Of a stretch of DNA of 64,000 nucleotides, positions 23,103 through 34,624 are shown piece by piece (position 1 is the first letter of the stretch; every line of letters starts with the position of its first letter). The stretch covers positions 620,001 through 684,000 of the forward strand of contig MCGO01000012.1 in the NCBI GenBank assembly GCA_002104985.1, in the 5' to 3' direction. The DNA is from Rhizoclosmatium globosum (Eukaryota > Chytridiomycota > Chytridiomycetes > Chytridiales > Chytriomycetaceae). Position numbers and translations under genes: made by a program. The notes under the pieces are model-generated. The model saw only the letters and a program-made list of their open reading frames with translations. It searched no databases and was not told the DNA's origin.

Positions 23103-23968
23103 TTATTGAGGAGCAAGTTTCTGTTCCATAGTTTTTCTGTAGAACGAGTGGATAGTTGCGCATGCTTGCTGAGCTACGGTACAAGCTTGTTTGTACTAAT
23201 TTACAGAATTGTAAGAGGAATAATCGGCTTGGTATCGATGTGAACAAACCTCATCCTGGGAATACACGCCTTCTGAAGAAACACCGGCAATAACTGCATC
23301 ATTTGAATTTGAAAATGTAAAAGTGTGGACGGACTTTGCAGTTTCGAGTTCTTTGAGGGATGGGTCGAGAAGGAGAGTTCCATTTGGATCAAAAGCGAGT
23401 GTTACTGAAGCCAGGAGGTGTCTCTGAGCCACGCCAGCATCCAAGAGAGCCAGTGAGGCAGCATTAACAGCTGCGGACATGAACTGTGCACGTGTTTCGT
23501 CAATACCCCCTCTGAACTCTTCTAGTAACTAGTGTGCAGTAACTCACGCAACCATCATCGCCCGTAACCTGAATCGTAACCTGAATCGCAGACCGCGGAT
23601 GAATTGACGCCAGCACCGCCGCCTCAATCAAGTCTCTGAGTTGTCGCTCCGCCAGTCGATGCAGCGGCCCACTGAGCCCGTTCAATGGTCTCACTGAGAT
23701 TTGAAGTGTCGCCGAGTCAATCTTTTCGTCTCTGATTCGCACTTCTTTTGGGCCAAAGACCGACGCGAGCACTTCGGTTGTTCCTGGTTGAAAACGGGTA
23801 AGTCTTCCTAGGGACGTGTCCTAGGGATGGCCTAGGGTTGTCCTAGCAATCCTAGGAAAAGGCCTCACCAAAGCCAAAGCGGGACGATCCATCCGCCCTC
23901 GAAAGGACACCAAAAGAGGCACTAAGTGGACGTAGTTGGTGTTCGTCTGTGCGTCCGTTGCTTCTCAT
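23103..23968 (-). CDS. RRP46: Exosome core subunit RRP46 (EXOSC5), RNase PH fold
   Basis: Four exons: 23968-23869, 23783-23548, 23483-23250, 23168-23103; 211 aa. A subunit of the hexameric ring of the RNA exosome, which handles 3'-5' RNA processing in nucleus and cytoplasm. Evidence: VLSRADGSSRFGFG joined to TTEVLASVFGPKEVR (the RNase PH N-terminal signature), RLAERQLRDLIEAAV, IQVTGDDG, AAVNAASLALLDAGV, and the closing helix ending FYRKTMEQKLAPQ. Length fits the family. The first intron (23868-23784) contains repeated CCTAGG palindromes. The start codon is 38 bp from that of the divergent MTQ1 gene. The last exon is short and was placed by frame and helix pattern. Confidence 0.88.
23784..23868 (-). 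repeat. Palindrome-rich RRP46 intron (CCTAGG repeats)
   Basis: Within this 85 nt intron, + strand 23817-23855 holds four CCTAGG hexamers plus a related CCTAGC, spaced about 8-16 bp apart. CCTAGG is self-complementary, so the intron RNA could fold on itself. No function is known. Confidence 0.8.
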
Positions 23969-24006
23969 TTGACGTTAAGTTTCTATTCAAAAAGAAAGAA
24001 AGAAGG
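23969..24006. promoter_or_regulatory. 38 bp gap between divergent start codons
   Basis: RRP46 (-) and MTQ1 (+) start codons are only 38 bp apart, with an A/G-rich tract (AAAAAGAAAGAAAGAAGG) just before MTQ1. Each 5' UTR must be very short or overlap the other gene. A shared divergent promoter is inferred from position alone. Confidence 0.45.
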
Positions 24007-24975
24007 ATGATCAAAGGACACATCCGGTCCCTCATCCAATCAAACCAGCTTGAATCAGTCTCCGATGCCCTCTTTGAACTAAAGCATTTAATGGCAAAAC
24101 TGGATCAATCAGCTAAAACAAAGGATGCGATCGATGCCTTTGACAGTCTCACCTTCTCTTTCTTTGATCACAACCGTCAACTGCGAAAGGAAAACAAGCT
24201 GCGATTCAACATTCTCAACAACATATTTCACTCCTTGTCAATCCCTCAAAAGGAGAAACTGAACAGATGGATCCTCCAACGCTCTTCCCTTCACAAACCA
24301 CTTCAATACATTCTCGGAAATCAGCCCTTTCTCGGAACGGACATTAAACTACGCACGGGCGTCCTGATTCCTCGCTGGGAAACCGAAGAATGGGTCGACA
24401 AGGTTATTCAAGTCATCCACGCTCAAACCGAAACACCGAATCACCCTACAACACTCCTCGACCTATGCACAGGCACAGCATGTATCCCCATCGCAATCAC
24501 AAACGCTATCCCATCACTCACCGCAACTGCCATCGACATTTCTCCACGCGCTCTCTCACTCGCCCGTTTAAACACTCGAAGAAATAACCTGTCTCCTCGT
24601 GTACACGTATCGCACCTAGACGTTCTTTCGTCTCCTCTTCACGCGTACCCTGTCTCGCGTGTAGACTATGTGACTTCAAATCCACCGTACATTCCTGAAG
24701 ATGAGTATCTGACGCTTGAACAGAGTGTGATTGGGTGGGAAGATAAGAAGGCGCTTGTAGGTGTGGGTCAGGATGGGGCTGGGTTTTATAGAGTCATTGG
24801 ACGGGTTGCTAAAGAGTTGTTGGTGGGGAGGAAAGGGAAGCGGCTTTTTTTGGAGGTGGGTGGGGATACTCAGGCAGGAATAGTGGAAGGGATATTGAGA
24901 GAGGAAGGGTGGAATGCAGTAGAGACCTGGAAGGATATGGCGGGGAAGGGGAGAGTTGTTGTGGGGATTTTATAG
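24007..24975 (+). CDS. MTQ1: HemK/PrmC-type release-factor glutamine methyltransferase
   Basis: Single exon, 322 aa from the ATG at 24007. An SAM-dependent N5-glutamine methyltransferase that modifies the GGQ motif of translation release factors. Seen: an N-terminal helical domain; QYILGNQPFLG; TGVLIPRWETEEWV (the usual RPETE appears as RWETE); SAM motif LLDLCTGTACIPIAI; ATAIDISPRALSLARLN; and the catalytic SNPPYIP. It resembles the mitochondrial enzyme Mtq1 (mitochondrial release factor as substrate) more than cytosolic Mtq2, which lacks the long N-terminal domain. Overlapping ORFs upstream are read-through in the RRP46 gene and are not used. Confidence 0.9.
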   Translation: MIKGHIRSLIQSNQLESVSDALFELKHLMAKLDQSAKTKDAIDAFDSLTFSFFDHNRQLRKENKLRFNILNNIFHSLSIPQKEKLNRWILQRSSLHKPLQYILGNQPFLGTDIKLRTGVLIPRWETEEWVDKVIQVIHAQTETPNHPTTLLDLCTGTACIPIAITNAIPSLTATAIDISPRALSLARLNTRRNNLSPRVHVSHLDVLSSPLHAYPVSRVDYVTSNPPYIPEDEYLTLEQSVIGWEDKKALVGVGQDGAGFYRVIGRVAKELLVGRKGKRLFLEVGGDTQAGIVEGILREEGWNAVETWKDMAGKGRVVVGIL

Positions 24976-25266
24976 ATTTATTGAGAAAAGAATAAAAGCA
25001 TTGATCATGTCCAACATTTGATGCCAATTGCTGGCAACCTCTTACACTGGAGAACAACATAGTCAAAACACATCAACGACTCTGCTTGTCCTTGAATAGA
25101 ACTAAATCCAGCTTCCGTCAGATACCCTATTTCAGTTCCAATCGGGAATTTGAAATGTTTGCTCAAATCAGCAAAAAGTTCTTTTCGACAGGTGTGTTTT
25201 CCATCAATCCTCCCTTTGTCTCCTTCGTGAACCCTCGAAGACACAGCAGCAGAGGCAAACCATTGA

Positions 25267-25883
25267 ATGCTTCCACATGTGTTTCGAAAGATGAAGCTGT
25301 CGATGCTGTTCATTGGACTTGCTGTTGTGGTCTTAGTAGGCCTCGTGTTCCTTTCAGCTTCAACGTCACTGCCACGGGACGATACCTCAGTTCCGATGCC
25401 AAAGAAGAGTTTACTTTCAAATGCACCATCATCAGCCACGGCCAAACCACTCCCACTTCAAACAAACAACTCATCAAACAGAACAGCTCGTCCTCTCTTC
25501 AAAAACAACACAATGGCCACTAAGGAACTCGTCGAAACTTCAATTGCAAACAACAAGGTCATGGTCTTCTCGTGAGTAACCACTTCACCTGAAACACAAC
25601 ACGAAGGTATCTGGCTTACTAATCAATTTCCCATCACCCTTCCAGTAAGTCCAGCTGTCCTTACTGCCGCAAGGCCAAGGCTCTCCTCCAAAGCTACAAC
25701 GTTGCCTTCGAGGCTATCGAGATCGACACCCGCGAGGACGGTAGCGAGATCCAGGGATACTTGCTCTCAAAGACTGGTCAGAGAACTGTTCCAAACATCT
25801 TCATTGGACAGAAGCACATTGGTGGTTGCGATGATCTCCATGCTGTCCACAACAAGGGAGAGTTGAAGCAGTTGCTTGCGTGA
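25267..25883 (+). CDS. Membrane-anchored dithiol glutaredoxin
   Basis: Two exons, 25267-25571 and 25646-25883 (180 aa; 172 aa if the ATG at 25291 is used). Residues ~10-35 form one hydrophobic segment (MLFIGLAVVVLVGLVFLSA), followed by a Ser/Pro/Asn-rich linker of ~60 residues and then a glutaredoxin domain: KVMVFSKSSCPYCRKAKALL, IEIDTREDGSEIQGYL, the TVPNIFIGQKHIGGCDDL substrate-binding motif, and a C-terminal helix. The topology resembles yeast Golgi Grx6/Grx7 (type II, lumenal), but those have a monothiol site, while this protein keeps the dithiol CPYC. An internal Met at the linker end (MATKELVE) could also give a soluble cytosolic form. Confidence 0.9.
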
Positions 25884-26010
25884 GTTTTCTTGATGGCTTT
25901 GTAGTATTCACCAGGGTTCATAAATAGAGGCTCAAAGTTGTAGTTTTATCGCAGTAATGGTATTCAATAAATTTGGTCTTTATTTTGAGAGTTGTTTGAG
26001 TTCAGAGTGT

Positions 26011-27978
26011 TCAAGCGAGCTTGGGAATTTGAACGCCGTATGCAACTGATGCCGCGTTGAAGTCAATGTTCTCGACGTGTATTTTCGTGTCCAAAGAATC
26101 ATCTGATGCGTTGTAGTCAATGCTGCACCAATTTCTACGGGCCATCAAGCGCTTGTGGGACTTTTCCTCGCCGTTCACATCAGTTTGGAACAATTCAAAC
26201 ATTTCTTCGACAGTATTGTCCAACTTGGTAACTGATGTAGAGAGAACACGTGGGTTCGTGTGAAGGAATGCAATCACAGCGTCTGGACCAGGACCTATTT
26301 GAACCACATCCGTAAGTTACAGATACACTCTCTCACAAACAAATTCAAAATACCATTTCCAATTGCCGACGAAATAATCTGATACATTGCACGCGGATCA
26401 GATCCAACATCTTTGCCAGAAACATCAGCAGTCTCAATGCCTTCAGATCTAAACCGCCCCATTCCACAAATATGAACATCCCCAGACGCAAACGTAACAC
26501 GCACTCCATGTCGTTCCGCAAACTTTTGAAGATACGACACCATATTATTCCGTTCCGTCATATGAAACACATGTGTCCACTCATCCATCAAGTCATCACG
26601 TAACTCCGGCTGCCCAAAGTTCCCCAACAACTGTCGAGCAACAGACCCATGTCCCAGCCCCCCCAAAAACACCTTCTCCTCGCGTTCAGGGAGGAGACAC
26701 TTGATAAACGGGCGGAAGAGGTTCCGCGCGATGGTTTGGATTGTGTTCACGCCTTCGAAGAGGTGGTCTGCAATGTCCATGCGTGGGTAGAGCACGGGAA
26801 CGGTTGCAACGAGGATCAAGTGTTTGATTTTGGGTTTTTCGGAGAGGACGCGGTCTTCGAGGGCGGTCCAGACGGATTTCCAGGTGTCTTCTGGCATGAT
26901 TTGGTGGTCGGTTCGGCGGGAACGGACGTCGAGGGCTAAGGTGAGGGTTGAAGGGCCGGTCTTTTTGAGCCAGTTGTAGCCCTTCTTTTCGGGGAATAGG
27001 CCGTCTTTGAATGCTTGTGTGAAGTTTGTGTGGTGTTGGAAGAGGAGGTAGAAACGGAATGCGATGCGGCCAATGTTTTGGATAATTGGGGAAAGCTGTT
27101 GTTTCTCTGGGTAACTTCCGAATCCATCGAAAATATCGCTATATGATGTGAAAAGAGATATTAGAATGGAGAGAAGTTGGTTTGGAAAGAACTCAACTGA
27201 TCGTCACACACAAAAGTGTATGGAATTGTGGCTAAGGCCTCTGCAAACGCCTCCAACTGAAAGTGAGAGGTATAGGCTCTGAAATAACATGCAGAAACTT
27301 GTCTTTCATAATCCACAGTCCATGGCATTTCATCACGGGCAGCCACATCAGCGCTTTCCAAGTAACCTCTCAAAAGCGGCAAGTCAAAGATATTGACTTG
27401 TCCATCCATATAAAGCTGGTCTCCACCACCAATCTGAACATGATATGGAGCACTTGAATGGTTCCTAAGAAGATCTCTCCACCTTCAGTTCAATGTAAAG
27501 GGTTGTCAGAGGTTTGAAATACTAAGGCAGCACCACACACTCACATTGGAGACCCACCACCATACTTCTCAGGTTCCTTCTGATCACAATCAAATCCATT
27601 ACATGTCCAGAAAGCAATCCTACTGTTCTCTGTGATGGCAGGCAAGTTGAAACTATACTCCCATACTCCAACCTTATACCCAACAAGCTGTCCTTCCTCC
27701 CTCAAAGAAACAGCAAGATCGTAGCGATAGAATTCCTGTCTACCAAATGCATCAATAAGAACAGGCGAAGTGACTCTGCCCGTAGAAAGCTCCAAGGTGG
27801 GAGGACGACTTCCTAGTGGCAACATGATCAAGACTGAACCAGTCCATACTCCATCGACAATATCTGCGAAACGGAGGAGAGGTCCAAGGCCTTCAGGTTG
27901 CTTGAACTTGGAAAAGATTGGTGCCTCGAAAGGGGCCTCAGAGGGGGCAATGGCAAATTGGGGATTGCTCTCGAACAT
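26011..27978 (-). CDS. PhoD-like phosphatase
   Basis: Four exons: 27978-27545, 27482-27198, 27138-26354, 26294-26011; 595 aa. A metallophosphoesterase of the fungal PhoD-like type. Key motifs: VQIGGGDQLYMDG (metal ligands Gly-Gly-Asp), VCDDHDIFDGFGSYP, and the C-terminal VTFASGDVHICGMGRF (Gly-Asp-Val-His). An N-terminal all-beta region includes IAFWTCNGFD. No signal peptide, so probably intracellular or peripheral. The substrate is unknown in this subfamily. The start codon is 161 bp from that of the divergent KDEL protein. Confidence 0.87.
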
Positions 27979-28139
27979 GATTTTTTTGCGAAACGAAATC
28001 TGCTGTGATCCAAGCCTTCAAGAATGGTGTTGAACTCTGTAATTATTCAATTTCAATTAATGTGAGAGTGTCCTTAGGAATAAAGGGGAATAACGAATAT
28101 TCTCTCTGTTGTTCATCTTTTCATTTTATTCAAAAAATA

Positions 28140-28643
28140 ATGGTTCATTGGGCAGGCCGAATCGCCTTGTTAGCCTTTGCGGCAGTTGGCCTCTACTTTG
28201 CTTCCACGCTTCTGTTCCAATCGAATGTGCCAACGAAGCAATGCGTGCACGTTGAAGGGATGGAGTCGTGCCCGTACTACCAACGCTCGGTCCAGCTCGC
28301 TCAGACCCTCGAAACCCAGGACGGCTTTGGCAAGACCGGCGTTAAAGGATGGACCCGCGAAGAGTGGCAGTCGTCGAGAAAGGGCGAGCTTTGGAAGGTC
28401 GGTTGATATTGTGATTTGATACAACACCAACACAGGCTGTAATAACCCCCTTCACTGCCCTAGTTGATCCCGTCTGCTGCGGAGCGAAAGCACACCACTT
28501 CACCATTTGTGTGGATCCGTGATTGCAGTGACGGCGACCTTGCAAAGAACCCTCAAAATGCATACAAGAACGTCGACTTTATTGGAGGAAATGATGCCTT
28601 CCATGCTTGGGAATCCAAACGCAGAGGCAAAGATGAATTGTAA
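28140..28643 (+). CDS. ER-lumenal glutaredoxin-like protein ending in KDEL
   Basis: Two exons, 28140-28397 and 28464-28643; 145 aa. An N-terminal hydrophobic segment (IALLAFAAVGLYFASTLLF) is followed by a small domain with ESCPYYQRSVQLAQTL, GWTREEWQSSR, HTTSPFVWI and VDFIGGNDAFHAW. The last two correspond to the TxP cis-Pro and GG-D glutathione-binding loops of glutaredoxins. The active site is CPYY, so only the first Cys remains: a monothiol-like or non-redox variant. The C-terminus is GKDEL, a standard ER retrieval signal. I infer a lumenal ER thiol protein; catalytic activity is uncertain. Confidence 0.82.
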
Positions 28644-28777
28644 CATTGGTTTCCCCGCTTCACTCTTGTGGTGTACAGCAAATACAGAATTCAATGAAAT
28701 CAAGTTTATTACTCGTAATTATGCACATTTGCAGTGAAAGATGCGGAAAAGACATTAATAGCTTAAAGGAAACGATA

Positions 28778-31700
28778 TTACCACGAAATTCTGGCGATGA
28801 GAGATTCTGGTCCATAAGTTCGGATAGCCAACTTTCTCAGCTCATCCATGATGATAATCACGAATCCAAGAGGGATTGGCATGAACCAATATTTGGCTGG
28901 AATAGGACCGCAGTTGAAGACGTTGTTCAATGCAGGAAGGTAGACAAACAGGAGAGCGACAGCGATGGAACCCACAGTTGCAATTGGAATGAACAGGTTT
29001 CTCGTTGGGCCCCAGAATGGATTCTGCTGCAAGACAGACTGGAACCTTGTTCTTGAGGCGTATAAGTTTCCAAAGACTTGGAGCATGACCAAGGCAACAA
29101 AGTATACACTGTTTCCAGAGTTCATCCTGCTGGTAAAGTCTGCAAGACTCATTGTCACGTTACTTTGAGAGAAAACGACTGGATCGTTTCCGAGCTTTCC
29201 GTATTGGAAGACGAGATCGCTGAATGGAATACCACATTCGAGCCAGAAGTACGAAAAGTACATCAAGAACGCGAAAATACATTCCATCAATCCGATAAAG
29301 AGGTAGACGTGGGCGAACATTTGGCCGTTGATAAGCCTGTCCTTCTTGGGGTTACGTGGTGGGCGGGTCATGAGTGTGGATTCTGGGGATTCGTAGATGA
29401 GAGCCATGGAGGGGAACACGTCTGTGATACAGCAAATAACCAGGCACATGGCTGTGTTGAGAGGCATTGGAATTCCAATGAAGATGGAAAGCAGGACTGG
29501 CCATAGCTCGGACCAGGTACCGCAAGGAATCAAGTACATGATACACTTCTTGATATTGTCGAAACAGAGACGACCAGACTCGATACCAGCGATAAGAGAT
29601 GAGAAGTTGTTGTCAATGAGGACAAGAGATGCAGCTTCCATGGCAACTTCGGAACCTCCACCCATAGCAACTCCGACAGAAGCAGCCTTAAGGGCAGGAG
29701 AGTCGTTGACACCGTCTCCAGTAACAGCCACAATTTCTTCGCGAAGCTTGAATTCATCGACAATCAACAACTTCTGTTCAGCAGAGGTACGACCAAACAC
29801 GAGTTCCTGGTAGCAGCAGATCTTGTCCCAATCTTCAGATGTCAATGACGCGATTTCGTTTCCAGAGACGACAATGGCACGGTGAGCTTCTTCGATGGCT
29901 TTGATGTTGGCACGTGTGTAGATTTTCTTGCCGCTCTTGTTGACGGTGTATTGCATAGATGGGAGATCAGTTCTGGCACGCATGTCGGCGACAGTGTCGA
30001 CATGTTCAGTTGTGACGATGGACACCTCGCGGGCGATAGAAACGGCAGTCAAGGCAAAGTCTCCGGTAACTGCAGTTGAATGATTAGAAACCAACAATAA
30101 TATGTGATTAGAAACTCACCCATCGCGACACGAATGTGTGCAGCTTTACAAGTTTCAACAGTTCCCTTCGTCTCTGGTCGAGGAGGATCAACGATAGCAC
30201 CCAACCCAGCAAGAATAAGTCCATCCATGTTTTCCGTCGCATACTTTTCCAAATCAGCATCCAAAGCCGTGAAATCAATCTTGAGTGGCTTGTACACGAA
30301 CGCCAAGACACGTTTTCCTTCGCCGGCCCATTTCATTTGTTGTGCGTTGATCTTGGCTTTAGCGGATTCATCAAAAGGAGAGACGGTTCCATCTGCGTTG
30401 ACGATACTTGTGATCTTGGGGTACAAAAAGTCAGGAGCTCCCTTGACAAACATGGTCGTAGCACCGCCGAAAATACTTTCAGACTTGTCGTTTGAGCGTT
30501 GAATCGTCATCATCCATTTGTTGCGCGAGTTGAATGGGATTTCAAAGAGTTTTGTGAAGGCGTTGCGGATTTTGGAGACGGAGCCGAGGCTTTCGGCGAA
30601 ACGGAGGACGGCTTTGTCAGTTGCGTCTCCGGAAATGTTTCGCTCAGGGAGGGGAACGGATTCATCGTCTACGAATTCGGCGGCACAGCATTGGGCGGCG
30701 ATTTGGTGCATGATGGAACGTGCTTTTTCAGAGACCTTGAAGATGTCGAGGCCATCGATACCGGTGTCACGAAGTGTCATTTGGTTTTGAGTGAGGGTTC
30801 CGGTCTTGTCTGTGCAAATAATGGAGACGGCACCAAGGGTTTCGATGGTGGTAAGGTTCTTGACGAGAACCATCTGTGGGGACAAGGTCAGAAACAGTGT
30901 TAATGACAAAAGCGGAAACCAACCTGTTTGGCCATACGACGAGCAATCAAAGTCAATGTGATGGAAACAGAGATGGGAAGTCCTTCAGGTACAAACGCGA
31001 CGATAATACCACAAATATTGGCTAGCATTCCAATCAAAGTGTACTGAGGCTTTTCTTGGTTCATCAAAATGAACTTCCAGACAAGCATACAAACAGTAGC
31101 GCAGAAGAAAGCGATGGATGCGACGAAAATGACAAACATGTCGATTTCCTTCTGGAGCAGGGTGCGTTCCGTCTTCTTGCGACCAGACAGGACTGCAATT
31201 TGCCCCATAACAGTATTATCACCGGTGAACACGACAACAGCTTTTCCAGATCCGTTTACAACCAATGTACCCATGAATCCAACGTTCTTGGACTCCATGA
31301 ATGATGGATCGGTGCACTTGGATACAGCAGCTACAGGGATGGATTCACCAGTAAGAATAGCGCGGTCAACAGCAAGGTCAGGAGAAGTCTCGATAAAAAT
31401 ACAGTCCGCTGGAATCTTGTTTCCAAGCTTGAGCTCGATGATGTCTCCAACGACAACATCTCTAGCTGGAATCGTGATGCTCTTTCCGTTACGAATGACT
31501 GTCGCCTCGCTTGCAAGCAATTTGTTGATTTGTCCCATGACAGAAGATGAAGACCAGTCTTGCCATGCATAAAATGCAGCTTGGAAGAAAATCACGACGA
31601 GGAGAAGAATGACGAGGGCGAGGTTGTATACTGATGGGGAGGATCCGTCCAGTTGTGGAAGTGGGTAGTACGAAAGGAAAATGATAGCAGCTGAGCACCA

Positions 31701-32233
31701 CATGAGGAAACAGAATCCTCCAAATAGGAAACTCATAATTTTTAAGAAGTATGAGTCGCGTGGAGGGGTGATAGTGTTCGGGCCGTTGGCCTTGAGTCTT
31801 GATGCGGCAAGAGTGTCGTTCAGACCACCCTGAGCAACGGAGAATGCACCAAGTTGAGCGAGAGTCTGTTTTTAGGGTTTGTAGGTGTCAGATTTGTACC
31901 TAGTGTAACTAAAAATAAGATGCTTACCTTGTCGACTGGTACTTGGTGCAAAGTAATGTTCTTGAAATCCTGAGCATCCTTCTTTCTTCCAGCTTTGTTG
32001 GTGCCTTGTTGGACGTCAACGGAGATGGTTCGGAAAACTGGGATGATTTCGTTGACTGGGTTCACGTTGGCAGGGATACTGGTACCAGCAGGTGCAGCAA
32101 TGGCAGCTTGACGAATGGACTCAATCGTGTTCACTCTACGAACTGGAAGACCGACAGATGAATCCATGGGAACGTTGATTGTGGAGTTTGAGTTTGGGTA
32201 CGTGTCAGCAGTAACCCATTCAGACTTGGACAT
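28778..32233 (-). CDS. Na+/K+-ATPase alpha-subunit-like P-type ATPase, copy 2
   Basis: Four exons: 32233-31928, 31865-30924, 30873-30120, 30069-28778; 1,097 aa. Closely related to the copy about 7 kb to the left, with all three introns at equivalent positions. Same motif order: ILTGESI, PEGLP, IICTDKTGTLTQN, KGAPDFLYPKI, DPPRPETKGTVE, GDGVNDSPALKAA, and a C-terminus ending LIARISW. Copy 2 differs mainly in the N-terminal tail and in the P-domain linker (TVNKSGKKIY). Two copies in the same orientation suggest a local duplication, separated by unrelated genes that came in later or were part of the duplicated block. Role inferred: Na+/K+ exchange at the plasma membrane of a cell with a wall-less stage. 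Confidence 0.95.
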
Positions 32234-32884
32234 GTTTTGCTGTTAGGATTGAGGTTTGGAAGGAAGTGATGAAGATGTGGGAGACAAGGAGGCAGGGGCT
32301 TCAAGAAACGCGTTGAGTTTTTGTATTGGGTAAGCCTCCATCAGCCTCCGCATAGCCCCCGCAGGTTTCAGGTTGCAGCCCCTACGCGATTTTATAAACC
32401 CCCGACGCAAAGTTCAATCAATTGTGCGAAATCTGTATGCTTTGGTTTTGATGAAGTCAGGTTGTCGTTGGCTAGTTGATGTCAGAGGCTGTTGCAGCTA
32501 CAATGGCAAAGCAGCAATATGCGTTCAGATTGGCTTGGAACTTTCTCAGCCTTCAATACGATTATTTGCCACTCTATTACGGACTCCTTATGTGTGAAGG
32601 CTGAGGGTACATGTGAAGGGGTCTCACAAATTCTGTCTAGAATTTAGATATGCTCCTCTCTAGAAAGACGACTGCAAGCATAGTTTCTTATAGGATTTGT
32701 AATAAGTGATGTCCACTTAATTAATGGTGTTCAAGTTAGGTACTTTAACTGTACTCCCAATCTATGATCACCCCTCATCAATGCACTTTTCCTGGATTCT
32801 CACCTGTAAGCATACACTACTACTCAATACATTCTTGTGAGTGTCGTTGTGGCACGAGTTTCACCCAAAAAACAACCCCTCAAA
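32234..32884. other. Intergenic interval between ATPase copy 2 and severin
   Basis: About 650 bp holding the divergent upstream regions of both genes. A C-rich patch (32336-32400) with CCTCC and CCCCC runs lies near the ATPase start. No convincing ORF, RNA gene or transposon end was seen. Confidence 0.6.
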
Positions 32885-34461
32885 ATGCTCAGCTTCATCA
32901 AGAACCTTACCAAGCCAAAGACCGTCGATATTGCCGACTCCAACGTACACAACTACATCGTCTGAACTAGAGAATGCACAGATATGCTAATTACTTGACC
33001 AGATTGCCAACCTGGGAACCGACCTCGAAAAGAAGGCCCGTCTCGATGCCGCTCAGAAGGAGCCTGCCTGGGAGGGAGTTGGATCCAAGGTCGGGCTCAA
33101 GGTGTTCCGCATTGAACAGTTCAAGGTTGTCCCTGTTTCCGAGGACAAGGTTGGCAAGTTCTACAACGGGGTGAGTATTAGTTGATTAGCTGACTGCCCT
33201 TGATCGCTGTCTGTGTACTGACTAGTCCCTTTCCGCTAACAGGACTCGTACATTGTGATCAACGTGAGTAGTGCTTCACTTTGGTGTGCGGGAGACTGCC
33301 CACGGAGAAGATGTGTCTTACTCACTGTGATTCTATTAGACCTGGAAGAAGGCCGATGAGGACAAGCTCTACCATGATATCCACTTCTGGTTGGGAGCTA
33401 AGTCTTCCCAGGACGAGCAGTATGTTGGCTTCTAGTTTGCGATCTGGTGTTGGGGCTGGTGCTTCCACACGCCTCACACCTTCGAACCTCGTTTCACTAA
33501 ATTAAATGAATTATAGGGGTACTGCTGCCTACAAGACTGTTGAGCTGGATGACTACCTTGGTACCGTTCCTGTTGAGCACAGAGAAGTTCAGGGCGATGA
33601 GTCCGCCTTGTTTAAGTCATACTTCAAGTCCTTTGAGGTGAGAATAGAGCAGTGGAACAAATGATCGAACAAACTCTAAACAATACAATAAGGTTCTTGA
33701 GGGAGGTGTCGCTTCTGGTTTCAAGCACGTTACTGCCGATGTCCACGTTCCCCACTTGTACAAGATCTCATTGCACTCTTTGGTCGCCCCACACAAGGAC
33801 ACTGGAATCACCATCAACGAAGTTGCTATTTCTTACAAGTCATTGAACTCAGGCGATGTGTTTGTCTTGGATGCCGAAAAGGCTATTTACGCTTGGATTG
33901 GAAGCCACGCCAAGGGTATTGAGAAGCTCAAGGCTCAAGAAGTTGCTAGACGTATTGAAAGTGAGAGAGAGGGACGTGCGAACGTTGTTGTCTTTGGTTT
34001 GTATTATTTTTGAAATTTTGATTAGTTCTTGTTTGTGTTGACACGACTTTGCAGATGAGAACGACACTGACGCTGCTGCTTTCTGGGAAGCTCTTGGTGG
34101 AAAGGGACCAATCACCTCTGCTGCTGATGCTGCCAAGGCTGCCGAGAAGCCAGTTGTTGAGAAGGCTCTTATTAGGCTCACTGACCGTACTGAAGGTGCT
34201 AAGCTTTCGTACAAGGTCGAGGCTACCAACGGAAGCATCAAGAAGTCTCAATTGGACAGCAATGACGTCTTCATCGTCGACAACAGCGACCACGTGTACG
34301 TCTGGGTTGGATCCAACTCTAGCGACGTTGAACGCAAGAATGCCATGAAGTTTGCTACAGACTACTTGGCTGCTCACTCGCGTCCACTGTCTCTTCCAGT
34401 CACTCGTGTTGTTGAGGGTGTTGAGGACCGTGTTCCTTCCTTCGTTGCCTGCCTTGCTTAA
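32885..34461 (+). CDS. Severin/gelsolin-family actin-binding protein (three gelsolin repeats)
   Basis: Seven exons: 32885-32944, 33003-33170, 33243-33263, 33340-33419, 33517-33637, 33693-33996, 34055-34461; 386 aa. Three gelsolin-like domains, the size and layout of Dictyostelium severin and fungal gelsolins. Evidence: [50 protein letters not shown] (domain 1 core), then [30 protein letters not shown], and [21 protein letters not shown]. Calcium-regulated severing and capping of actin filaments is expected, relevant to zoospore motility and crawling. Exon 3 is only 21 nt and codes for seven residues of the conserved strand. Confidence 0.92.
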
Positions 34462-34624
34462 CTTGAAATATTGCACTCTCCTGATTTGTGAATTCATTTG
34501 AAATATAGTTACTACATTATGAAAACAGAGCAGAAAAACTAGAAGCATTATCAAAAAGATAAATATCATGACAGACAGAACACAATCTAAAATAGCTACC
34601 TGAATGTGAGAACTCATCAGAATA

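Noticed and set aside
25005..25445. Minus-strand 146-codon ORF overlapping the first glutaredoxin exon
   Set aside because: It lies opposite a well-supported coding exon, has no recognisable motif, and its remaining part covers the MTQ1 3' end and the intergenic gap.
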